Below, in pieces: positions 57,677 to 64,000 of a DNA stretch of 64,000 nt. The stretch spans positions 236,829 through 300,828 of the forward strand of contig NZ_JAPQES010000005.1 in assembly GCF_026735165.1 (NCBI RefSeq), in the 5' to 3' direction. This stretch comes from Clostridium ganghwense (GTDB lineage: Bacteria; Bacillota; Clostridia; Clostridiales; Clostridiaceae). Positions within the stretch are counted from its first letter, which is position 1. Each line of letters begins with the position of its first letter. The position numbers were made by a program, and so were the translations under genes. The notes beneath the pieces are model-generated. The model saw nothing but the letters and a program-made list of their open reading frames with translations, did no database searches and had not been told where the DNA came from.

Positions 57677-60649
57677 ATGAATTCTATAAAAAGTATCTTC
57701 AAAAGATATTATACTAAAGAGTTAGAAAAAGATAGTTCTAAAACTGTTTATGATTTATTTAATTGGAAAAAAGTTAATGTAATACTAAAAGACTATAAAA
57801 CTAATAAAGTACTTGTGGATATGAAAAATTTAGAATTTCCCGAAAGTTATTCTCAAAATGCTTGTGATATTATAGCCTCAAAATATTTTAGGAAATCAGG
57901 AGTACCAAACAATGTAGGATATGAAAATAGCATGAAAATGGTTGCCCATAGACTAGTGAATTTTTGGCTTCAAGCTTTAAGAGATGAAAAGTTGATACAA
58001 ACTAAAGAAGATGCAAAAATTTTTTATGATGAAATGGTATATGGACTTCTAAATCAAATGTATGCTCCAAACTCTCCTCAATGGTTTAATACTGGTCTTG
58101 CCCTTTCCTACAACATAAAAGGTTCTAAACAAGGCAGCTATTATTTCGATGAGAAGGAGAAAAAAGTGGTAGAAAGTGATGATAGTTACTCTAGAACTCA
58201 GGCATCAGCATGTTTTATTCTTTCTATTCAAGATAAACTTTTAGGTGATCATTCTATTTCTGAACAATATGTCACAGAAACAAAACTATTCAAAGGTGGC
58301 TCTGGCACTGGAACAAACTTTTCTACTATAAGAGCTATTGGTGAACCTCTTTCAGGTGGTGGAGTATCTTCAGGGCTTATGAGTTTCTTAAAAGGACTTG
58401 ATAGAAATGCAGGAGCTATTAAATCAGGCGGAACTACAAGGAGAGCTGCAAAAATGTTGTGTCTCGATATTGATCATCCTGAAATAATGGATTTTATAAC
58501 GTGGAAAGCTAAGGAGGAAAACAAGGTAAGAAACCTTGGTAAGATGGGGTACGACACAAGTTTTGAAGGAGAAGCCTATGAAACTGTATCGGGTCAAAAT
58601 GGAAACAATTCAGTAAGATTTTCTGATGAATTCATGAAAAAAGTAGAAAATCTGAATATTAATCCCAATGAAACTATTGAGCTTAAAGGTAGAGTTAGCA
58701 ATAATATAAATAAATCTATAAAGGTTTCAAAATTATGGAATACATTTAATGAAGCTGCTTGGGAATGTGCTGATCCTGCACCTCAATTTGATGATATATT
58801 CAACACTTGGCATACCTGTCCATGTGGTGAAGATGGAAATTTCAATACTTCTCACAACAGAATAAACTCTACAAATCCCTGTGGTGAATATGCATTTTTA
58901 GATGATACTTCATGTAATTTAGCATCTATTAATATATATAAATTTTTTGACATAAACACAAAAGAATTTGATGTAGATGGCTATCTCCATATAATTGGTT
59001 TAATTCAACTTGCCTTAGAGGCTTCAATACATTGGGGACAATTTCCTACTGAAGATATAGCTAGAAAAACCTATTTATTTAGAACTACAGGCTTAGGGAT
59101 TTCTAATCTTGCCTCACTATTAATGTCAATTGGGTATCCTTATGATTCAGAACATGCAAGAAATCTAGTATCTGCTTTAGTTGGAATATTAACAGGATAC
59201 TCATATTATATTTCATCATTGATGGCTGCTGAAATAGGTTGTTTTCCTAAATACGAAATTAACAAAGAACATATGCTAAGAGTAATACGAAACCATGCAC
59301 GAACAGCTGGTGCTGATAATACTTCATATGAAAATTTAAATTATGAGCCAGTAATAATAAATCATAACTTGCTTGAAATTAATAAATTTGATAAATTAAG
59401 TAATACCCTTAAAGAAGTATGGGATAAAGCATTAAAATCTGGTAAAGATTACGGTTATAGAAATGCTCAAGTATCTGTTATTGCTCCAACTGGTACTATT
59501 TCTTTAGCTATGGACTGTGGTGCAACCTCAATAGAACCTTTCTTCAGTCATGTAACTTATAAAAAACTATCTGGAGGAAGCTTCATGACTATAGTTAATC
59601 CTGTTTTAGAGGTCTCACTGCAAAATTTAGGTTACTCTAATGAAGAAATTAAAGATATTGTAGAATATATTATGAGAAAAGAAACTATCACTGAAAATGG
59701 TTTTGAATATGAAAAAATAATAGATGGAAAAATTGAAGGAGCTCCACATCTAAAAAAAGAACATTTGGCTATCTTTGATACAGCAAATAGATGTGGCAGC
59801 GGCATGAGATTTATCTCTCCAATGGGCCATGTTAAACTAGTTGCTTCTATTACTCCACTTATCTCTGGAGCTGTATCAAAAACTGTAAATCTACCTAAAT
59901 CTGCTACTGTAGAAGACTTTAAAAATGTAGTACTCTCCTCTTGGAAACTCGGAGTTAAAGGTATATCTTTATATAGAGATTCCTCAAAAGTAAGTCAACC
60001 ACTTAATATAAGTCTGGCTGAAGACCAAAAAACTCAGTTAGAAGATTTAACTTATAATGAACTTTTACAAAACGCAAAAGAACTTCAAGCTAAACATCAT
60101 TATTCAAGACGTGATAAACTTATAGGAATTCGACGTGGTACTACACATCCTGCTCAAATAGAAGATGTTAAAATTTATACAACAGTTAATAGGAATGATA
60201 AAGGAGAAATATCAGAAATATATATAACTACTGATAGAGAAGGAACTATAATTACAGGACTTTTAAACTCACTTTCCAAATCTATCTCGGTTATGCTTCA
60301 ATATCACGTACCACCAGAAGATATATCAAAAATGCTTAGAGGACAAAAATATGAACCCTACGGTTTTGTGAAAAAACATCCTTTTATAAAATCTGTTACT
60401 TCAATTTCAGATTTAATAAGTAAAATAATTGATATAGAATTAGATGATTTTTCAAGATGTCAAATTAAACCTGATAAATATAATCATATTAATGAAAGTA
60501 TTGCTATTGATTCACCACCACAATCACAAAAAACTATAGGCGAACGTTTATATGATAGTATATGTCCTACTTGTTCAAGTACAAGAATGGTAAGAAACGG
60601 TACATGTAAAATATGTTTAGATTGCGGATCAACTACTGGATGCAGTTAA
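57677..60649 (+). CDS. nrdJ: Adenosylcobalamin-dependent ribonucleotide reductase (class II)
   Basis: This 990-residue reductase makes deoxyribonucleotides using a cobalamin radical, independent of oxygen. Visible are FKGGSGTGTNFSTIRA, SGGTTRRAAKM, the substrate-site STNPCGEYAFLDDTSCNLASI with its cysteines, SVIAPTGTISLAMDCG, and a C-terminal cysteine cluster CPTCSSTRMVRNGTCKICLDC that resembles the zinc-type tail of NrdJ. The start at ATG 57677 lies directly behind AGGAGGATTTAT; the frame continues upstream without such a site. Two NrdR boxes overlap the promoter. A strong terminator follows. Confidence 0.95.
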   Translation: MNSIKSIFKRYYTKELEKDSSKTVYDLFNWKKVNVILKDYKTNKVLVDMKNLEFPESYSQNACDIIASKYFRKSGVPNNVGYENSMKMVAHRLVNFWLQALRDEKLIQTKEDAKIFYDEMVYGLLNQMYAPNSPQWFNTGLALSYNIKGSKQGSYYFDEKEKKVVESDDSYSRTQASACFILSIQDKLLGDHSISEQYVTETKLFKGGSGTGTNFSTIRAIGEPLSGGGVSSGLMSFLKGLDRNAGAIKSGGTTRRAAKMLCLDIDHPEIMDFITWKAKEENKVRNLGKMGYDTSFEGEAYETVSGQNGNNSVRFSDEFMKKVENLNINPNETIELKGRVSNNINKSIKVSKLWNTFNEAAWECADPAPQFDDIFNTWHTCPCGEDGNFNTSHNRINSTNPCGEYAFLDDTSCNLASINIYKFFDINTKEFDVDGYLHIIGLIQLALEASIHWGQFPTEDIARKTYLFRTTGLGISNLASLLMSIGYPYDSEHARNLVSALVGILTGYSYYISSLMAAEIGCFPKYEINKEHMLRVIRNHARTAGADNTSYENLNYEPVIINHNLLEINKFDKLSNTLKEVWDKALKSGKDYGYRNAQVSVIAPTGTISLAMDCGATSIEPFFSHVTYKKLSGGSFMTIVNPVLEVSLQNLGYSNEEIKDIVEYIMRKETITENGFEYEKIIDGKIEGAPHLKKEHLAIFDTANRCGSGMRFISPMGHVKLVASITPLISGAVSKTVNLPKSATVEDFKNVVLSSWKLGVKGISLYRDSSKVSQPLNISLAEDQKTQLEDLTYNELLQNAKELQAKHHYSRRDKLIGIRRGTTHPAQIEDVKIYTTVNRNDKGEISEIYITTDREGTIITGLLNSLSKSISVMLQYHVPPEDISKMLRGQKYEPYGFVKKHPFIKSVTSISDLISKIIDIELDDFSRCQIKPDKYNHINESIAIDSPPQSQKTIGERLYDSICPTCSSTRMVRNGTCKICLDCGSTTGCS

Positions 60650-60652
60650 CAC

Positions 60653-60705
60653 AAAAATAGTAATAACCCCAAACTTAAATTAGGTTTGGGGTTATTACTA
60701 TTTTT
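60653..60705. terminator. Bidirectional terminator between nrdJ and 4hbD
   Basis: A perfect 22-base-pair stem (60653-60674 with 60684-60705, core AACCCCAAAC/GTTTGGGGTT) ending in TTTTT. It overlaps the last bases of the 4hbD stop codon. Confidence 0.92.
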
Positions 60706-61819
60706 AAAATAAATTTTCATATATACTAAAGATTTCTTCTTCTGAAAGTGAAACATAGTTATTTACAAGTAATCTTTGTTGATTTTCAATTACGCTCTTT
60801 GCAAATGCTCTCTTTTCTTCTTCTTTCATTCCATATTCTCTTAAAGGTTTTACTGAAAGTAATTTATCTAATATGCTTGTTATTTCATCATATACATCTT
60901 CTTGGTCTACTTTTAATATTCCAGCTAATATCTTATTTAACTCTTTAATTTTTCCTTCAGGATTTTTTCTTTGATAATTCTTAAACACTTCTGTAAAGAA
61001 TAAGTAGTTAGCTTCACCATGAGGAACATGATAAATTCCGCTTATTGGATAAGAAATAGCATGTACTGCACCTACTCCTGTATTTCCAAAAGCTATTCCA
61101 GCATAGTTACTAGCTACAACAAAATCTTCTATTATTTGTGTTCTGTAGTCTCTTCCATGTTCAAGAATTTGTTTATATCCACTTAATATTAATTCCATAG
61201 CTTTTACTCCAAACATTTCTGTAACTGGATTTGATTTTGGTGAAACATATGATTCAACAGCATGAACTAATGCATCTATAGAACTTGTAACAAAGAATGA
61301 ATATGGTAATCCTTTTACAAGTTCTGGTATTAATACAGCATAATCAGCATATAGCTCATCTACTGCTAATCCCATTTTTGTTTTCTTTGCTTTTATTGAT
61401 GTCATAGATATATTTGTTACTTCACTTCCTGTTCCACAAGTTGTAGGAATAATAATAAGTTCTTTTTCTTTTATAAGAGGAACTCTTTTTTCAAACAATT
61501 CTAGTACATCTTTTGCATCTTTTAATACAAATAATTTTGCTATATCTACTACTGATCCTCCCCCTACAGCAATAATTCTATTGAATTCTAACTTGTTTAC
61601 ATCCTCAAAAATAGCATTTATCATCTCATCTGATGGTTCCCCTGTACCATATTTTTCTTGGAATAAAACTTCTGCTTCTAAATTAAGCTGCTTTATAAAC
61701 TCTTGATAAATAAATTCATGAGTAAATAACAAATCACCTTTACCTATTTTAAATTCTTCTGCAAATTCTTTAAATGAATCAAATTTGTAAACATCTGGCT
61801 GTAATTTTAATAATCTCAT
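60704..61819 (-). CDS. 4hbD: 4-hydroxybutyrate dehydrogenase
   Basis: This 371-residue iron-dependent alcohol dehydrogenase family member interconverts succinate semialdehyde and 4-hydroxybutyrate. It has the NAD-binding VGGGSVVDIAK, PTTCGTGSEVTN, and metal ligands in SIDALVHAVESY and HAISYPISGIYHVPHGEANYL. Its length equals that of the C. kluyveri enzyme. The call is supported by cat2 and abfD upstream. The start at ATG 61819 has AAGGGGGAT. It seems to be transcribed from its own promoter (61936-61964) through a terminator-like leader hairpin. Confidence 0.92.
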   Translation of the reverse strand: MRLLKLQPDVYKFDSFKEFAEEFKIGKGDLLFTHEFIYQEFIKQLNLEAEVLFQEKYGTGEPSDEMINAIFEDVNKLEFNRIIAVGGGSVVDIAKLFVLKDAKDVLELFEKRVPLIKEKELIIIPTTCGTGSEVTNISMTSIKAKKTKMGLAVDELYADYAVLIPELVKGLPYSFFVTSSIDALVHAVESYVSPKSNPVTEMFGVKAMELILSGYKQILEHGRDYRTQIIEDFVVASNYAGIAFGNTGVGAVHAISYPISGIYHVPHGEANYLFFTEVFKNYQRKNPEGKIKELNKILAGILKVDQEDVYDEITSILDKLLSVKPLREYGMKEEEKRAFAKSVIENQQRLLVNNYVSLSEEEIFSIYENLF

Positions 61820-61883
61820 AACTAAATCCCCCTTGTAAAATTATAAATTTCAAATATATGTTAACCTTTTAACAATATCCCTC

Positions 61884-61924
61884 AAAAAAAAGAAGTTATT
61901 ATTTTTATTATAATTAACTTCTTT
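61884..61924 (-). terminator. Terminator-like hairpin in the 4hbD leader
   Basis: On the minus strand AAAGAAGTTA (61924-61915) pairs with TAACTTCTTT (61898-61889), followed by more T (a run of eight in all). It begins about five bases after the expected transcription start and ends about 65 bases before 4hbD, so it could act as an attenuator. Confidence 0.6.
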
Positions 61925-61935
61925 GCATTATGCAT

Positions 61936-61964
61936 ATTTTACCATATTTGATTTTATTTTTCAA
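61936..61964 (-). promoter_or_regulatory. Sigma-A-type promoter of 4hbD
   Basis: TTGAAA (61959-61964), a 17-base spacer and TAAAAT (61936-61941) on the minus strand, downstream of the cat2 terminator. Confidence 0.65.
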
Positions 61965-62012
61965 TTTATTTTACATTAATTTCTAATTTTCTTTATTTAT
62001 TTTGTATATTAA

Positions 62013-62041
62013 AAGTGGAATACAAACTTTGTATTCCACTT
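62013..62041 (-). terminator. Terminator after cat2
   Basis: AAGTGGAATACAAA (62013-62026) pairs perfectly with TTTGTATTCCACTT (62028-62041); the top pairs will open to form the loop. The exit on the minus strand is TTAATATAC. Confidence 0.75.
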
Positions 62042-62069
62042 AATTATGCTGTTACCTTATTTATATGTT

Positions 62070-63371
62070 CTAAAACTTACATTTGAATTTTTCTTCAAAT
62101 TGTTTTACAAGTTCTTCTCTGAAATTTGGATGAGCAATATTTATTAGTTCTCTTGCTCTATCTTTTAATGTTTTACCTTTAAGTTGAGCAATTCCATATT
62201 CTGTAATAATGTAATCTACATCATTTCTTGTTGTTGTAACTACCGCACCTTCGTCTAATTGAAGAACAATTCTTGATACTTTTCCTCTTGCTGCTGTTGA
62301 AGGCATTGCTATTATTGACTTACCATCCTTGCACATAGTTGCTCCTCTTACGAAGTCTACTTGTCCTCCAACTCCACTAATTTGCTTGCTTCCTACACTC
62401 TCTGAGCACACTTGACCCATTAAGTCAACTTGAACACATGAGTTTATTGAAATTAATTTATTGTTTTGAGAAATAACTACAGGATCATTTACATAATCAA
62501 CTGGATGCATTTCTACCGTTGGGTTGTTATTTACGAAATCATAAAGTCTCTTTGTTCCCATAAGGAATGTTACTATCATTTTCCCTGGATTTAATGTCTT
62601 ATTCTTATTTGTTATAACTCCAGCTTCAACAAGCTCAACAACACCATCAGATATCATTTCTGAATGTATTCCTAAATCCTTCTTATCCTTTAGGAATAAA
62701 AGTACTGCATCTGGAATAGCTCCAATTCCTAATTGTAGTGTAGAACCATCTTCTACTAATGATGCACAATGTTCTCCTATAGCTTTTTCAACATCACCTA
62801 TTTTAGGTGGTTGTAATTCTATTATTGGATGTGAAGATTCTACTACGTAATCTATTTCCGAAACATGGATGAATGAATTCCCCATTGTTCTTGGCATTTG
62901 ATCATTTACTTCTGCTATTACTATTTTTGCACACTCAGCTCCTGGTTTTGTATAATCTATTGATACACCTAAACTGCAGTTACCATGTTCATCTGGAGCA
63001 CTTACTTGTACAAGAGCTACATCTATGGGCATATATCCTTGTTTGAATAACTTTGGTACTTCATGGAAGAAACATGTTGTAAAATCTGCTCTTCCTGCAT
63101 TAACTGCTTCTCTTGTACTTCCTCCTACAAAAATAGCATTGTGACGGAAATGCTTTTCCATTCCTGGTTTTGCATATTCAGCACCACTCATAGCTACCAT
63201 ATGAACAATTTCAACGTCAGTATAATTTTCTTTGTTTTCTAACATAGCATTTATAAGTGTTATTGGCTCTGCACACGCATGACCTGTTACTACCCTGTTA
63301 CCTGACTTTATTTTTGATACAGCTTCTTCAGCAGTAACTATTTTACTTTTATAAAGTTCTCTCCAATTCAT
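62070..63371 (-). CDS. cat2: 4-hydroxybutyrate CoA-transferase
   Basis: This 433-residue family I-type CoA-transferase moves CoA from acetyl-CoA or butyryl-CoA to 4-hydroxybutyrate. Visible are MNWRELYKSKIVTAEEAV at the start, GIGAIPDAVLLFL, the catalytic Glu in GIHSEMISDGVVEL, and the C-terminal ITEYGIAQLKGKTLKDRA. It lies between abfD, which uses its product 4-hydroxybutyryl-CoA, and 4hbD, which makes its substrate. The start at ATG 63371 has AAAGGAGGAAA. Confidence 0.95.
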   Translation of the reverse strand: MNWRELYKSKIVTAEEAVSKIKSGNRVVTGHACAEPITLINAMLENKENYTDVEIVHMVAMSGAEYAKPGMEKHFRHNAIFVGGSTREAVNAGRADFTTCFFHEVPKLFKQGYMPIDVALVQVSAPDEHGNCSLGVSIDYTKPGAECAKIVIAEVNDQMPRTMGNSFIHVSEIDYVVESSHPIIELQPPKIGDVEKAIGEHCASLVEDGSTLQLGIGAIPDAVLLFLKDKKDLGIHSEMISDGVVELVEAGVITNKNKTLNPGKMIVTFLMGTKRLYDFVNNNPTVEMHPVDYVNDPVVISQNNKLISINSCVQVDLMGQVCSESVGSKQISGVGGQVDFVRGATMCKDGKSIIAMPSTAARGKVSRIVLQLDEGAVVTTTRNDVDYIITEYGIAQLKGKTLKDRARELINIAHPNFREELVKQFEEKFKCKF

Positions 63372-63423
63372 TAATTTTTCCTCCTTTGTTATATGATCTA
63401 TAAATAAATTATATCTATTTTAT

Positions 63424-63450
63424 AAAAGGGTGATTTTAAACCACCCTTTT
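63424..63450 (-). terminator. Terminator-like hairpin between abfD and cat2
   Basis: AAAAGGGTG (63424-63432) pairs perfectly with CACCCTTTT (63442-63450). The stem itself ends in TTTT on the minus strand. It may reduce read-through from abfD into cat2. Confidence 0.65.
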
Positions 63451-63471
63451 GAATACATATATTTGTTTAAT

Positions 63472-64000
63472 TTATTCTTCTATTCTAGCAATTGCTTTAG
63501 CAAGCTTTTTCTTATGAGCTAAGTTTCCTTGTCTTGCTATCATAATTCTTTGAGCTTGTGGTGATCCTGCTCCATGCATTGATTCTGTTCTGTAACCAAC
63601 TGCTGCTGTTCCTAAAGTTAAGTTTTCTATTAATCTTAAAACTCTCATACGATTTTCTGTAGACACTGATGCAACACCTACTAGATATTTATCTACATAA
63701 TGTCCTATTTTTTCATCTCTGAAGTCTTTTTCTGCTGGCATTGTTACCATTAATCCACCAGCTATATCTTCAGCAAGTCTTGCTATTTCATATGGGAATC
63801 TTGTAACATTCTGTTTACATACATTTGCAAGTAATAAATCTATTAAGTAGTTTCCTGATTCTGTTTTATGTCCTTCTGCTGAACATGCTATTCCGCAAGC
63901 ATATAAAGTTTCATTTAAGTGAGTCATTTCTATTAATTTATCTTTTAAGTGTGATGCTCTTGCAGCTCCATTGTAATCTGCTGCTAATGCAGAAGCTCCT
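63472..64000 (-). CDS. abfD: 4-hydroxybutyryl-CoA dehydratase/vinylacetyl-CoA isomerase, N-terminus outside window
   Basis: The last 176 codons are visible and the frame is open to the window end at 64000; the first visible residues are GASALAADYNGAARASHLKD. The segment MTHLNETLYACGIACS holds a conserved His and Cys of the 4Fe-4S site, followed by TESGNYLIDLLLANVCK and NVTRFPYEIARLAEDIAGG, hallmarks of AbfD. The enzyme turns 4-hydroxybutyryl-CoA into crotonyl-CoA by a ketyl radical mechanism with FAD. An internal ATG at 63927 is not the start. It stands upstream of cat2 and 4hbD in one direction. Confidence 0.95.
   Translation of the reverse strand, partial: GASALAADYNGAARASHLKDKLIEMTHLNETLYACGIACSAEGHKTESGNYLIDLLLANVCKQNVTRFPYEIARLAEDIAGGLMVTMPAEKDFRDEKIGHYVDKYLVGVASVSTENRMRVLRLIENLTLGTAAVGYRTESMHGAGSPQAQRIMIARQGNLAHKKKLAKAIARIEE

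Overview
This is a 64 kb stretch of a low-GC, spore-forming anaerobe of the Clostridiaceae (Clostridium in the strict sense). The evidence is the very A+T-rich sequence, strong AGGAGG-type ribosome binding sites, the gerK germination receptor, spoIVFA/spoIVFB, a Spo0B-like protein next to obg, an adenosylcobalamin-dependent ribonucleotide reductase, and a 4-hydroxybutyrate fermentation cluster (abfD, cat2, 4hbD) as known from C. kluyveri and C. aminobutyricum. The species cannot be fixed from the sequence alone. No rRNA, tRNA, insertion sequence, phage or CRISPR array was seen, and none of the complete genes looks broken.

Region 1 to 16.4 kb is mostly minus strand and is a clostridial version of the Bacillus spoIVFA-spoIVFB-rplU-prp-rpmA-spo0B-obg neighbourhood. 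It continues into yhbY, nadD and yqeK. Between spoIVFB and rplU lie a B12-type radical SAM protein, its DUF2344 partner, an exonuclease and RNase G. Two insertions interrupt the block: a plus-strand cysteine desulfurase-like aminotransferase, and the gerK locus (gerKA-gerKC minus, gerKB plus, divergent). rplU has its own promoter and an L21 leader RNA. An intrinsic terminator separates rpmA from spo0B-obg.

Region 16.5 to 28.2 kb holds a hemerythrin, an iron alcohol dehydrogenase, a DUF1858 protein, and then the most notable unit of the window. This is a nine-gene minus-strand operon of about 9 kb: PTS IIB, IIC and IIA of the lactose/cellobiose family, a small membrane protein, a LevR-type sigma-54 activator, MurK-like kinase, AnmK, MupG and MurQ. 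A sigma-54 (-24/-12) promoter and five copies of a TTTTACACACT-like repeat lie upstream. Together they describe a self-regulated system for uptake and breakdown of cell-wall sugar (probably MurNAc-GlcNAc).

Region 28.3 to 47.5 kb contains a two-gene SufC/SufB minimal Fe-S assembly system, RseC, an ABC-F protein, TcdA, a polar amino acid ABC pair without its ATPase, glutamate dehydrogenase, a KAS III-like protein lacking two catalytic residues with a chemoreceptor, a glycosyltransferase with a nucleotidyltransferase-phosphomutase fusion, a TrmB regulator with a MATE pump and a perfect palindromic operator, and slipin with NfeD.

Region 47.5 to 64 kb contains nadE, yaaR, two small proteins of unknown role, a paired short ChrA transporter, a calcium-type P-type ATPase, gamma-carbonic anhydrase, an amino acid/polyamine permease, nrdJ under two NrdR boxes, and the 4-hydroxybutyrate genes 4hbD, cat2 and abfD (abfD cut by the window end). 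4hbD appears to have its own promoter followed at once by a terminator-like leader hairpin.
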